From assembly GCA_020632495.1 (NCBI GenBank), contig JACKFL010000006.1, positions 1,302,001 to 1,366,000 on the forward strand: a stretch of 64,000 nucleotides of DNA, written 5' to 3'. The position numbers were made by a program, and so were the translations under genes. The first letter of the stretch is position 1. Each line of letters starts with the position of its first letter. Under the pieces are notes generated by a model that worked only from the letters and a program-made list of their open reading frames with translations, searched no databases and was not told the DNA's origin. This stretch comes from Candidatus Omnitrophota bacterium. GTDB taxonomy: Bacteria > Omnitrophota > Gorgyraeia > Zapsychrales > Zapsychraceae. Below, piece by piece: positions 26,846-35,503 of this stretch.

Positions 26846-27949
26846 TTACGGCCTTTTCTCCATACAGGGACGCAGATCGGAGGCGTCCTTCAAAACGGTC
26901 TTTGTTTGGGAATCCGGTTCGTCCGGCCGCGAAACATTTGGCGGACCGGCGAGGATTTGTTCCAACGGAATCTCAGACTTGATGGTAAAGCCGGCATCCC
27001 GGATCATTTCCAGAGTGCGACGACGGTCATCTCCCTTCGTATTGAGATATCCGTCCAAAAACAGGGAATCCGCCGCGTACAGACCCATCACCTGAAGGCT
27101 GCGCAGATGCATTTCACGTCCAGCCGCCATGCGGATCTCAGCCTGCGGATTGATAAATCGGTACAAACATAAAACCCGCAGGGCATATTGCGGGGTCAGC
27201 CCTTGCGGTTCGGTGAGCCGGTTCCCGGGGATAGGCATCAGGAAATTGACCGGTATCGACTCGACTTTGAGCTGGCTCAGTTCGATGGCGACATCGATCA
27301 GGTCCTGGGGATCTTCCTTCATCCCGACAATGACGCCCGAACACAGCTGCAAACCCGCCTGCCGGGCGGCCGCGAGTGTTTGCCGGCGGTCCGCATAGGT
27401 ATGAGTCGAGCAAATGGATCCGTAATTCCGTTCGGAGGTATTGAGATTATGATTCAGCCGGTCCAGTCCCGCCTCCCGGAGGACCGCGGCCTTGTCGGCA
27501 TCGAGCAAACCGGCTGAAACACAGACTTCCAGCGGGTAACTTTCCTTGATCTTCCGGATCAGGGCGCCCAGTCGCTCCACCCTGCCCCGGGACGGTCCGC
27601 GGCCGGCAAACACCATACAATACCGATGGGCCCCTTTTTCGTAGGCGGCCTTGGCCTCCTTGAGAAACTCTTCATCGGATTTGAGCGGGTACTCGTGAAT
27701 GGCGGAATCGGAACTCTTGGCCTGGGCACAGTACTGGCAATCTTCCGGGCAGTGGCCGTTCTGGCCGTTATTGATAATATGAATCGTAACTACATTTCCC
27801 CGGAATGACTTACGAACAGCATAGGCGCCGTGAAGAAGGTCCAGGATATCAATTTCCGGATCAGTAAGGACTTGTTCGGCGACATTCCTGCCGATCGGCT
27901 CCCCGGCTAGGGCCGCGGCCGTCAGGTTCTGGTAAAAATCTGTATTCAC
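26846..27949 (-). CDS. bioB: biotin synthase
   Basis: 367-residue radical SAM enzyme inserting sulfur into dethiobiotin. The radical SAM cluster motif is CPEDCQYC; conserved Cys for the auxiliary [2Fe-2S] cluster lie in HRYCMVFAG and EVCVSAGL, with GLDRLNHNLNTS and the final Arg in EIRMAAGRE. The start is GTG at 27949, seven bases after GGAGGAG; an upstream in-frame ATG would read through the promoter. About 30 residues longer at the C-terminus than the shortest family members. No other bio genes are nearby. Confidence 0.95.
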   Translation of the reverse strand: MNTDFYQNLTAAALAGEPIGRNVAEQVLTDPEIDILDLLHGAYAVRKSFRGNVVTIHIINNGQNGHCPEDCQYCAQAKSSDSAIHEYPLKSDEEFLKEAKAAYEKGAHRYCMVFAGRGPSRGRVERLGALIRKIKESYPLEVCVSAGLLDADKAAVLREAGLDRLNHNLNTSERNYGSICSTHTYADRRQTLAAARQAGLQLCSGVIVGMKEDPQDLIDVAIELSQLKVESIPVNFLMPIPGNRLTEPQGLTPQYALRVLCLYRFINPQAEIRMAAGREMHLRSLQVMGLYAADSLFLDGYLNTKGDDRRRTLEMIRDAGFTIKSEIPLEQILAGPPNVSRPDEPDSQTKTVLKDASDLRPCMEKRP

Positions 27950-27977
27950 ATCTCCTCCTGCTTGGTTTTGAAAGGAT

Positions 27978-28006
27978 ATTGTATTACAAACACTTGTGAA
28001 TATCAA
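27978..28006 (-). promoter_or_regulatory. sigma70-type promoter for bioB
   Basis: Minus strand TTGATA (28001-28006), 17-base spacer, TACAAT (27978-27983). The spacer and -10 contain TTGTAATACAA, a short palindrome reminiscent of half of a BirA operator, but no clear second half; regulation by BirA is only a guess. Confidence 0.6.
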
Positions 28007-28042
28007 GCCGGACCTGGCCCGGGGAAGAAAACGGGAAAAAAT

Positions 28043-28071
28043 TTGGTTTTCTTTATATCAGTATGTATAAT
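28043..28071 (+). promoter_or_regulatory. sigma70-type promoter for the 608-residue protein
   Basis: TTGGTT (28043-28048), 17-base spacer, perfect TATAAT (28066-28071), then AGGAGG eight bases before the ATG at 28100. Divergent from bioB. Confidence 0.65.
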
Positions 28072-28099
28072 AGTAGGACATATTTTAGGAGGATCCAGC

Positions 28100-29926
28100 A
28101 TGTCCAACCCGCACACATTCCATATACCGGTGATGGGAACCGCGTTTTCCATCGACACTCCGGTCAAGGTCGCTCCCTTCGGGATCTCGTCCGTGATTTC
28201 CCTGGTAGACGACACACTGATCGAACAAATGCGCGAGTATTACGCCAACCGATACCGGATGCAGTTTGAACCGATCACCAAATACGACGCAGATTTCCGG
28301 GCCCGCCGGATTGAGGAGTACCTGAATCTGGTGCGCCACATTGTCGAAGATCACTTCGAAAAGGTCCGCAATTCGTGTTTCGAAATGGGCGGCGAGATCA
28401 CCAAGTACTTTGAAATGCTGGCCAACAACTCTCCGCTTAAAAAGCTCTACAAGGAAATGCTGGCGACCGAGGACCATGATCTCAAAGCAGAGCTGCAGGC
28501 CCGCCTGCGAACATTGATGAAACCGGGCAGCATCGATGTCAATATTATGACCAAATTGGACCGAACTAATTTCTCCAGCAAGCGGGAAGAACTCGGGATA
28601 GAATTCTCCGACGCCCTCTCCGCCCTGCGCGGGTATGCCCAAAGCACGTTAAATTCGGCTATCATATTTTCCGCCGGGATCAACCGGCGCCTGTACAGCT
28701 ATGTCGAAAAATTCGAAGATTTCTATGCCGACACCACAGGCCGGATCAAAAAGAAAATCGTACTGAAAGTCAGCGATTACCGTTCGGCACTCATTCAGGG
28801 ACGCTTTTTTGCCAAAAAGGGATTATGGGTATCCGAATTCCGCATCGAATCCGGCCTGAATTGCGGCGGCCACGCCTTTGCCTCAGACGGATATCTGCTG
28901 GGTCCCATTTTGGAAGAATTCAAAAAAAAGCGGACCGAGTTGATCGAAACGCTTTTCAAGATGTGCAACGAAGCCCTCAGCCAAAAGCAGCGGCCCACAC
29001 TGGCCTACCCGCCGGAACTACGCATCACCGCGCAAGGCGGTATCGGCACGGCATTGGAAGACAGCTTCCTGTTGAATTACTATGATTTGGATGGAACCGG
29101 TTGGGCATCCCCCTTCCTGCTGTGTCCCGAAGTGACCAATGTCGATCTCGAAACCCTGCATAAACTTTCCCGTGCCGGCGAAGACGACTTATATCTTAGC
29201 GAGGTCTCACCGTTGGGAGTACCGTTCAATAACCTGCGCGACACACAAAGCGATGCCGAACGAGACCGCAGGATTACGGCCGGCCGGCCGGGGAGCGCGT
29301 GCCCCAAGGGCCATCTTGTCTCCAATACGGAATTCACTGAGACTCCGATTTGCACGGCCTCGCGGCAATATCAAAAATTAAAATTGGAGCAACTCGATCA
29401 GGCCGACCTGAATCCGGCCGAGAAGGAAGCCGAAGTTAAAAAAGTCACGGTCAAATCCTGCATCTGCCATGACCTGGGATCGGCGGCCCTGCTCAATAAC
29501 GACTTGGTGCGCAAGGGGCAAACCGCCTTCTCCGCCATCTGCCCGGGCCCCAACATGGCCTACTTTTCCCGGATCGCCTCTCTCGAACAAATGATCGCCC
29601 ACATCTACGGGCGCCTCAATCTGTTGAATACGGACAAACGTCCGAATATGTTCATCAAGGAATTGCGGATGTACGTGGATTACTTTTGCAAGGAAGTCCA
29701 AAAGTCACTTCCGCAGGTCACGGAAAAGCAGCAGGCCTATCTGCAGGAATTCGAGGCGAACATGCTGGACGGAATCAATTATTACCGGGGTCTTATTCCC
29801 AAAATGGTTGAGGAAACCAAAGAGTATCGCGACCGCGCGCTAGAAGAATTGGAAGAACACCGCTCGCGACTACTGGCATTTGTAGCGAACCATCCCTCAA
29901 TTTTCCCGCAGGAAGTCACAACGTAA
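28100..29926 (+). CDS. conserved cysteine-containing protein of unknown function
   Basis: 608-residue protein, no signal peptide, no membrane span. It opens with HIPVMGTAFSIDTPVKVAPFG, then an alpha-helical charged region (about 40-220), then a region of short conserved-looking Cys motifs: GLNCGGHAFA, LLCPEVTNVD, GSACPKGHLV, ETPICTA, KSCICHDLG and SAICPGPNMAYFS. Some motifs (GISSVISLVDD, NCGGHAF) look like TIM-barrel flavoproteins of the nitronate monooxygenase or glutamate synthase kind, and I recall uncharacterised homologues in Bacteroidetes-like genomes, but I cannot name a function. The cysteines could hold an Fe-S or zinc site. Its own promoter and a strong AGGAGG suggest good expression. 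Convergent with thiC. Confidence 0.8.
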   Translation: MSNPHTFHIPVMGTAFSIDTPVKVAPFGISSVISLVDDTLIEQMREYYANRYRMQFEPITKYDADFRARRIEEYLNLVRHIVEDHFEKVRNSCFEMGGEITKYFEMLANNSPLKKLYKEMLATEDHDLKAELQARLRTLMKPGSIDVNIMTKLDRTNFSSKREELGIEFSDALSALRGYAQSTLNSAIIFSAGINRRLYSYVEKFEDFYADTTGRIKKKIVLKVSDYRSALIQGRFFAKKGLWVSEFRIESGLNCGGHAFASDGYLLGPILEEFKKKRTELIETLFKMCNEALSQKQRPTLAYPPELRITAQGGIGTALEDSFLLNYYDLDGTGWASPFLLCPEVTNVDLETLHKLSRAGEDDLYLSEVSPLGVPFNNLRDTQSDAERDRRITAGRPGSACPKGHLVSNTEFTETPICTASRQYQKLKLEQLDQADLNPAEKEAEVKKVTVKSCICHDLGSAALLNNDLVRKGQTAFSAICPGPNMAYFSRIASLEQMIAHIYGRLNLLNTDKRPNMFIKELRMYVDYFCKEVQKSLPQVTEKQQAYLQEFEANMLDGINYYRGLIPKMVEETKEYRDRALEELEEHRSRLLAFVANHPSIFPQEVTT

Positions 29927-29929
29927 GCA

Positions 29930-31726
29930 TTATTGGTAAAGATTGGCGCCCTGATCCTTAAATTCCCGGGCCTTCTCTTCCATTCCCGCCGCCAGTGCCT
30001 CGTCTTCCTTCAGGCCGTGTTTCTCGGCGTATTCCCGCACATCCTGGGTAATCTTCATGGAACAAAAGTTCGGACCGCACATCGAACAGAAGTGGGCAAC
30101 CTTAGCGCCTTCCGCCGGTAAGGTTTGGTCATGGTAGGCCATGGCTGTCTCGGGGTCGAGACTGAGGTTGAACTGATCGCGCCACCGGAACTCGAAACGC
30201 GCCTTGGACAAGGCATCATCCCACGTCCGGGCGCCCGGATGTCCTTTAGCAACATCCGCGGCATGGGCGGCAATTTTGTAGGCAATGATCCCGTCTTTAA
30301 CATCCGCCTTATTCGGTAAACCGAGATGTTCTTTAGGCGTCACGTAACACAGCATGGCCGTCCCGAACCAGCCGATCATCGCCGCCCCGATTCCCGAGGT
30401 GATGTGATCATATCCGGGAGCGACGTCAGTCGTCAACGGGCCGAGCGTATAGAACGGGGCCTCGTGGCAGAGACTCAACTGCTTGTCCATATTCTCCTGA
30501 ATTAAATTCATCGGCACATGCCCGGGCCCTTCGATCATGACTTGCACATCATGCTCCCAAGCCTTCTTCGTCAGTTCACCGAGGGTTTCGAGCTCCGCAA
30601 ACTGAGCCGCATCATTGGCATCGGCCAATGAGCCCGGCCGCAAACCGTCACCGAGCGAGAAACTGACATCGTATTGTTTCATGATGTGGCAGATTTCTTC
30701 GAAGTGTGTGTACAGGAAATTCTCTTGATGATGCGCCAGGCACCACTTCGCCAGGATCGAGCCTCCCCGGGATACGATGCCGGTCACACGTTTGGCCGTC
30801 AGCGGCACATACCGCAGCAAAACGCCGGCATGAATCGTAAAATAGTCGACCCCTTGTTCGGCTTGTTCGATAAGGGTGTCCCGGTACAGCTCCCAAGTCA
30901 ATTCCTCAGCCTTGCCGTTGACTTTCTCCAGGGCTTGATAGATGGGGACCGTGCCGATCGGCACCGGGGAATTGCGGATGATCCATTCACGGGTCTCATG
31001 AATATTGGCCCCGGTCGACAGGTCCATAACGGTATCACCGCCCCAGCGGATCGCCCAGCTCATTTTCTCAACCTCTTCGGCAATACTCGAGGTCACCGCG
31101 GAGTTGCCGATATTCGCATTGATCTTCACCAAGAAATTGCGACCGATAATCATCGGTTCGGATTCGGGATGATTGACATTGGCGGGGATGATCGCCCGAC
31201 CACGGGCCACTTCATCGCGCACAAATTCCGCGGCACAGCCTTCCCGCAGGGCTATGAACTCCATTTCCGGCGTAATAATACCCCGGCGCGCGTAATGCAA
31301 TTGCGTCACATTCGCCCCGGGTTTGGCCCGGTAGGGTCGCCGGCGTTTAGGAAACCGCAGTTTATCCAAAGCAGGATCGGACTCACGTTGTTTACGGTAG
31401 GCCGAGCCGGACTCGGGCAGGCGCTCGACATCCTCTCGCCGCTCAATCCATGCCAGCCGCAGAGGTTCTATTCCCTTGGTGATGTCGACGGTTTTGTCCG
31501 GATCGGTATACGGCCCCGAAGTGTCGTAGAGTTCCACCGGCGGATTGGCCGTGCGGTTGTTATGCGGATCTACCGAATCGGAAAGCGTGACCTCCCGCGC
31601 CGGCACCCTTAGATCCGGATGCTTGGCGGAACTTTTATAGATTTTCCGGGATCCCGGTAACGGCTGATATTTAACGTTCATCGGTGAAAAGTGATCCTCT
31701 TGGATCGGGTCACGTGGAGAAATCAT
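29930..31726 (-). CDS. thiC: phosphomethylpyrimidine synthase
   Basis: 598-residue radical SAM enzyme turning AIR into the HMP-P moiety of thiamine. Family blocks seen: PLGTVPIYQA-like VPIGTVPIYQALEKV, TIHAGVLLRY, SRGGSILAKW, MIEGPGHVPMN, and the C-terminal CX2CX4C cluster motif CSMCGPNFCSMK. Normal length. AAAGGAAC lies eight bases before the start. No THI-box riboswitch pattern is evident in the 210 bases upstream. Thiamine diphosphate is the cofactor of IlvB, MenD and Kor encoded here. Confidence 0.96.
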   Translation of the reverse strand: MISPRDPIQEDHFSPMNVKYQPLPGSRKIYKSSAKHPDLRVPAREVTLSDSVDPHNNRTANPPVELYDTSGPYTDPDKTVDITKGIEPLRLAWIERREDVERLPESGSAYRKQRESDPALDKLRFPKRRRPYRAKPGANVTQLHYARRGIITPEMEFIALREGCAAEFVRDEVARGRAIIPANVNHPESEPMIIGRNFLVKINANIGNSAVTSSIAEEVEKMSWAIRWGGDTVMDLSTGANIHETREWIIRNSPVPIGTVPIYQALEKVNGKAEELTWELYRDTLIEQAEQGVDYFTIHAGVLLRYVPLTAKRVTGIVSRGGSILAKWCLAHHQENFLYTHFEEICHIMKQYDVSFSLGDGLRPGSLADANDAAQFAELETLGELTKKAWEHDVQVMIEGPGHVPMNLIQENMDKQLSLCHEAPFYTLGPLTTDVAPGYDHITSGIGAAMIGWFGTAMLCYVTPKEHLGLPNKADVKDGIIAYKIAAHAADVAKGHPGARTWDDALSKARFEFRWRDQFNLSLDPETAMAYHDQTLPAEGAKVAHFCSMCGPNFCSMKITQDVREYAEKHGLKEDEALAAGMEEKAREFKDQGANLYQ

Positions 31727-31788
31727 GCGAGTTCCTTTGCTCTGCAGTGTTAGGGGAAGACAAATTCCGTACCGTGAGGCGCGCGGTC

Positions 31789-31941
31789 CTAATCAAGGAT
31801 GTAGATGATCACAAAAACCGCGATGAGAATTGCCAATATCAACAATACCATAAGCCATGCTATGGTCAGTGGGCGGGGCTCTTGGAGACGCTCAGCCCGC
31901 GCGGCGACAATCGGCCCCGCCGGAGCCTGAAGATATGTCAG
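31789..31941 (-). CDS. possible 50-residue single-span membrane peptide
   Basis: An open frame between iscA-type gene and thiC encodes a basic/proline-containing N-part followed by one clean hydrophobic helix (AWLMVLLILAILIAVFVI) and ends YILD. The only candidate start is CTG overlapping the iscA stop as CTGA, or a later ATG inside the helix that would leave 20 residues. No ribosome binding site stands out. The hydrophobic stretch is hard to explain by chance, but coding status is uncertain. Confidence 0.3.
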   Translation of the reverse strand: MTYLQAPAGPIVAARAERLQEPRPLTIAWLMVLLILAILIAVFVIIYILD

Positions 31942-32267
31942 CTGAATGACGTTCCGCAGCCGCAGCTGTTTGTCGCGTTGGGATTTTTATACTGAAAACC
32001 GCTTTCTTTGAGCGTGTCGACGTAGTGGATTTCCGTGCCCTTGATAAACGGGACACTTTCCGGATTGATCAGGACCTTGACCCTTCCCTGATCTACGACA
32101 ATATCGTTGTCATACGGATTCTTTTGAAAGCGCATATCATAAGACAACCCCGCGCATCCACCCGTTACAACTCCCACGCGCAGATAGGCGCCTTCCTTGC
32201 CTTCTCGCTCAGCCATGGCGAGAATCTTGTCAACAGCGGGTTCGGTCAGACGTATAATGTTGTCCAT
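31938..32267 (-). CDS. A-type Fe-S cluster carrier (IscA/ErpA family)
   Basis: 109-residue protein with the three invariant cysteines of A-type carriers: Cys in VTGGCAGLSYDM and the pair in NSCGCGTSFS at the C-terminus. It delivers [4Fe-4S] or [2Fe-2S] clusters to apoenzymes; ThiC and BioB nearby are plausible clients. Whether it is IscA, ErpA or SufA cannot be decided by sequence reading. Confidence 0.93.
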   Translation of the reverse strand: MDNIIRLTEPAVDKILAMAEREGKEGAYLRVGVVTGGCAGLSYDMRFQKNPYDNDIVVDQGRVKVLINPESVPFIKGTEIHYVDTLKESGFQYKNPNATNSCGCGTSFS

Positions 32268-32303
32268 ATTCAGAAGTCCTGTGAGTATTGGTTACAATCT
32301 AAG

Positions 32304-32331
32304 AATATACCACACAGCTTATATAAGTCAA
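32304..32331 (-). promoter_or_regulatory. sigma70-type promoter for the A-type carrier gene
   Basis: Minus strand TTGACT (32326-32331), 16-base spacer, TATATT (32304-32309). Confidence 0.6.
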
Positions 32332-32389
32332 TTTGTAACTTAATTGCTTGGGAGATGGTTGGACGCCGGCAGGAACCGGGGCTTTCGTA

Positions 32390-32947
32390 TCACCGCCACT
32401 TAATGGAACACCCCATGGCGGGTTTTTGATCGGAGTTGACGGGAAGACCCTGCGTGTATTGATCAACAGCCGCCTTGAGCTCTTGTTGCCGGACCTTGGC
32501 TTCATTCTGCCAATTGTCGTCCAGACGACCGTGATAAACCAGTTTCTGATTCTCATCAAGCAGGTACAAGTCGGGCGTACATTGGGCGTCGAAGAGGCGT
32601 GCCGCTGACTGCTCCTCGTCGATCAGATAGGGAAAAGGAATCTCCCACTCCCTGATTTTCTCCAGCATCTTAACGGGACTGTCTTCGGGATAATCGGGAT
32701 GGATATTCGGATTCACGGCCACCGTCATGATGCCGCGCTTCCGGGCATACTCAGAAAGTGTAATCAACCGCGGCCAAATCGCTTGGGCGTAGGGGCAATG
32801 ATTGCACATAAACGCCACGATCAAGCCGGAATGTTTTCCCTCGGCGAAGAATGCCTGGGAATCAAACACATCGCCGGCCGGAGATCTCAGCTGAAAGTGA
32901 GGAATTTTTTTGCCTAACGGAATTGCAATCGAGTTGACGAGCGCCAT
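32390..32947 (-). CDS. thioredoxin-fold protein of the AhpC/TSA-Redoxin type
   Basis: 185-residue cytoplasmic protein with a thioredoxin fold. The active site CNHCPYA follows FMCNHCPY, and a cis-Pro segment with Cys, DAQCTPDLYLLD, follows later. This family is usually annotated thioredoxin family protein or peroxiredoxin-like; two adjacent Cys give a CxxC thiol-disulfide site, so oxidoreductase rather than peroxidase activity is likelier. ATG at 32947 is preceded by GGATGGAGA. It ends with MGCSIKW, a conserved tail that I recall from this family. Confidence 0.82.
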   Translation of the reverse strand: MALVNSIAIPLGKKIPHFQLRSPAGDVFDSQAFFAEGKHSGLIVAFMCNHCPYAQAIWPRLITLSEYARKRGIMTVAVNPNIHPDYPEDSPVKMLEKIREWEIPFPYLIDEEQSAARLFDAQCTPDLYLLDENQKLVYHGRLDDNWQNEAKVRQQELKAAVDQYTQGLPVNSDQKPAMGCSIKWR

Positions 32948-33022
32948 GCTGTCTCCATCCTTTCTTATTTTCATTATAAGTTGGACGGAGGGATTGTCAA
33001 CCCATTCGGGCGGACCGCCGGA

Positions 33023-33448
33023 TTAATTCGGAAGCGGTTGAATGTAATAGCCGGACACACGCCATTGCTGATCGGTGTCACGCATCGGGGTAACCGTCTC
33101 GACCGCTTTGCGGCCATCTTCCAGGACCGATTGAAACAGAACCACGACGTACTCCCCCTTCGGGGCATTGGGCAATTCCGTCATGTACGTCGAAGAAAGA
33201 AATTTCCGCGAGGCAACCTTTCCCATCGTACCACGCACCTGTTTCAGCGATCCGATCCACTGCCCCAGGGTCAATTGGGCCTGGAAATGGGAGGCCGTTT
33301 CCTTGTAGCTATCTTCATACTGTTCGTTATCAACGAGTATCAGCCAGTTCAAGGCGACTTCCTTGATCCCTTGTTGTTTGGGCGCCTGCGCCCACGCCGG
33401 TACCGAAAGCGCTGACACCAGCAACATAGTTACTAACACCTTTTTCAT
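33023..33448 (-). CDS. secreted DUF4019-like protein
   Basis: 141 residues with a Sec signal peptide (MKKVLVTMLLVSALSVPAWA, cut after AWA). The mature part contains WLILVDNEQYEDSYKETA and a WRVSGYYIQP end, features of DUF4019, a small periplasmic domain of unknown role. AAGGAG lies eight bases before the ATG at 33448; a GTG five codons earlier is less likely. Divergent from the MBL hydrolase. Confidence 0.8.
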   Translation of the reverse strand: MKKVLVTMLLVSALSVPAWAQAPKQQGIKEVALNWLILVDNEQYEDSYKETASHFQAQLTLGQWIGSLKQVRGTMGKVASRKFLSSTYMTELPNAPKGEYVVVLFQSVLEDGRKAVETVTPMRDTDQQWRVSGYYIQPLPN

Positions 33449-33497
33449 GATAAACTCCTTCACATCCGCGAATGGTGCGCTAATTTGGTTGAAATTG

Positions 33498-33525
33498 TTG
33501 ATCTTTGTGTGACCTCAGCTATAAT
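33498..33525 (+). promoter_or_regulatory. sigma70-type promoter for the MBL hydrolase-MFS pair
   Basis: TTGATC (33498-33503), 16-base spacer, perfect TATAAT (33520-33525); the coding start is at 33582. Confidence 0.6.
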
Positions 33526-33581
33526 GATAGCCAAAAAGAACGGAAATGTTAATTACAATATTCGCTATTTTTTCGTAATCG

Positions 33582-34238
33582 ATGGACCTACCCGAACAAT
33601 TCATACTGGAACAGTTTGAAATCGGCCCTTTGAACAACTTTCTCTATTTTGTCGGTGACGCGTCAAACGGCGAGATTGCGGTCGTTGATCCGGCCTGGGA
33701 CGTTGATTTCCTGTGCCGCCAGGCTCAAAAAATGAACTATCGGATTGTGGCGGTCTTTCTCACCCACGGTCATCCCGATCACGTCAACGGCCTGGAAGAG
33801 ATCCTGTCCCGGCACGATGTGCCCGCATACATTTCGCGGCACGAACCCCCTTTCTTGACTCCCAAGCACAAGAATATCGTCACCACCGAAGACGGTCAAA
33901 TCCTAAAGGTGGGGTCCTGTGAGTTCCGGTGCCTGCTCACCCCCGGTCACACCCCGGGGTGCCAAAGTTTTCTCCATGAAAATGTGATGATCTGCGGCGA
34001 CGCCATTTTTGTGGACGGCTGCGGCCGTTGCGACCTGCCGGGCGGTGACGCTTCGGTGATGTATGACACCCTGTACAATATCATTATGCCCCTGCCGGAT
34101 GACACCGTCATCTTCCCGGGCCACAATTACGGCCCGACACCTTGCGCCACTCTCGCCAGCCAAAAGCGCACCAACCCGTATCTGACGTGCCGTAACCGCG
34201 AAGAATTTCTGGTCCATCGTATGGGCTACGCCGCCTAA
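33582..34238 (+). CDS. MBL-fold metallo-hydrolase (glyoxalase II-like)
   Basis: 218-residue metallo-beta-lactamase fold enzyme. Metal ligands: THGHPDHVNG (HxHxDH), His in TPGHTPGCQSF, Asp in CGDAIFVDG and His in FPGHNYGP. The family includes glyoxalase II and persulfide dioxygenases. With glutathione made by this organism, hydrolysis of a glutathione thioester is plausible but substrate is not readable. Followed by the MFS gene after five bases. Confidence 0.88.
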   Translation: MDLPEQFILEQFEIGPLNNFLYFVGDASNGEIAVVDPAWDVDFLCRQAQKMNYRIVAVFLTHGHPDHVNGLEEILSRHDVPAYISRHEPPFLTPKHKNIVTTEDGQILKVGSCEFRCLLTPGHTPGCQSFLHENVMICGDAIFVDGCGRCDLPGGDASVMYDTLYNIIMPLPDDTVIFPGHNYGPTPCATLASQKRTNPYLTCRNREEFLVHRMGYAA

Positions 34239-34243
34239 TCTGC

Positions 34244-35503
34244 ATGTGGTCCTTTTTTCGACGGCACCCGCACATCCTCTTATTCGGCATATTGCAAATA
34301 TTCTTTTCCGCGCCGGGACAGACTTTCCTGATCGCCCTCTTCGTCGGCCCAATCTTCAAAGAGTTGTCAATTTCGCAAAGCCTTTTTGCCGGGCTCTACT
34401 CCGCCGCCACGCTGTCGGCGGCGTTATTGTTGAATCCGGCCGGCCGCCTGATCGACCGCTACTACATTCACACTATTGTCAAGACCGTCACGGTGGCGAT
34501 GGCGCTGGGTTGCGCGCTGCTGGCCAGCGCGACTAACGTGTGGACGGTATTTATCGCCTTCTTTATCCTGCGGCTGATCGGTCAGGGAGTCTACGGGCTT
34601 TGCGCCTCCACGCTGATGATCAAGTCTTTTCACAGAAACCGCGGCAAAGCCATGGGCATTATGACACTGGGCTTTCCGCTGTCCGAGGCGGTCTATCCGG
34701 GTTTGGCCATGCTGCTGCTAAACTCGGTCGGCTGGCGCAACAGTTATCTGGTGTTCGGAGCCGTAAATATCGTTCTGATGCTCCCGCTGCAGCTGTTTCT
34801 GCTGCGCCGGGCGAGCATCGTTCACGGTCAGTTTCAAGCCGGCGAACTCGATGTCAACCCCCAACATCTGCGCGGCCGCCCCGAGCACCGTAAAGTCCGC
34901 CCGCACCGCGATGTCCCCTTACACGAAGTCATTCGCGACATTAAGTTTTACTTGATGATTGTAGCGTCCTGCCTGCCGCCGATGATCGTGACGGGACTTT
35001 TCTTCCATCAAAATACATTATTTGAGGCGCACGGTTGGAACATGAGCCTGGCCGCCGGAGGCCTGATGATCTACGCGTTTTGCAAGGCGGCCGGATCGAT
35101 ATGGATCGGCCAAGTGGTGGACCGTTACGGACCGATGTTGCCGTTCAGCGGACTGATTTTCTTACTGGGATTGGGGACGCTGCTGGCAGGTGCCGGCGGA
35201 CCGCCGGCGCAAATCTATCTGTTCTTTGGGTTGATCGGGGCCGCCCTTGGTTTCAGCAGTCCCGTCACCAACGTCGTTTTCCCCTACTTTTACGGCACCA
35301 AACATATGGGAAGCATTAAGGGACTGGTGGCAACCTACCGCAACGGATTGACCGCACTAGGGCCACTACCCGTCGCCGTGGCCCTCGATGCGGGGATTAC
35401 CATACAGAGTGTTTTGTGCATTACGGCGGCCGGCGTCCTGGTGTTGAGCGCCCTGCCCTGGCTGATCTTCCGTCTCGACCGGTCCGGTCAACTTTCCGAT
35501 TGA
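34244..35503 (+). CDS. MFS transporter
   Basis: 419-residue protein with about twelve hydrophobic spans and the central cytoplasmic loop rich in Arg/His (about 200-235). The loop-2 motif GRLIDRYYIHTIVK and its second-half copy GQVVDRYGPML are the major facilitator signatures. The overall look (long signature-less N-terminus, SLAAGGLMIYAFCKAAG) resembles the monocarboxylate/oxalate-type carriers. Substrate unknown. Overlaps the opposing SDR gene by 16 bases at the 3' end. Confidence 0.88.
   Translation: MWSFFRRHPHILLFGILQIFFSAPGQTFLIALFVGPIFKELSISQSLFAGLYSAATLSAALLLNPAGRLIDRYYIHTIVKTVTVAMALGCALLASATNVWTVFIAFFILRLIGQGVYGLCASTLMIKSFHRNRGKAMGIMTLGFPLSEAVYPGLAMLLLNSVGWRNSYLVFGAVNIVLMLPLQLFLLRRASIVHGQFQAGELDVNPQHLRGRPEHRKVRPHRDVPLHEVIRDIKFYLMIVASCLPPMIVTGLFFHQNTLFEAHGWNMSLAAGGLMIYAFCKAAGSIWIGQVVDRYGPMLPFSGLIFLLGLGTLLAGAGGPPAQIYLFFGLIGAALGFSSPVTNVVFPYFYGTKHMGSIKGLVATYRNGLTALGPLPVAVALDAGITIQSVLCITAAGVLVLSALPWLIFRLDRSGQLSD

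Noticed and set aside
27984..28000. BirA operator at bioB
   Set aside because: A TTGTAATACAA palindrome lies near the -10 but the two-half BirA pattern with its spacer is not clear, so I list no operator.
30674..31612. 312-codon open frame antisense to thiC
   Set aside because: Shadow of thiC; composition is His/Arg/Gly-biased as expected of the opposite strand.
31727..31788. TPP riboswitch upstream of thiC
   Set aside because: I searched the leader for CUGAGA and the ACCUGAUCU-like core on the minus strand and did not see them.
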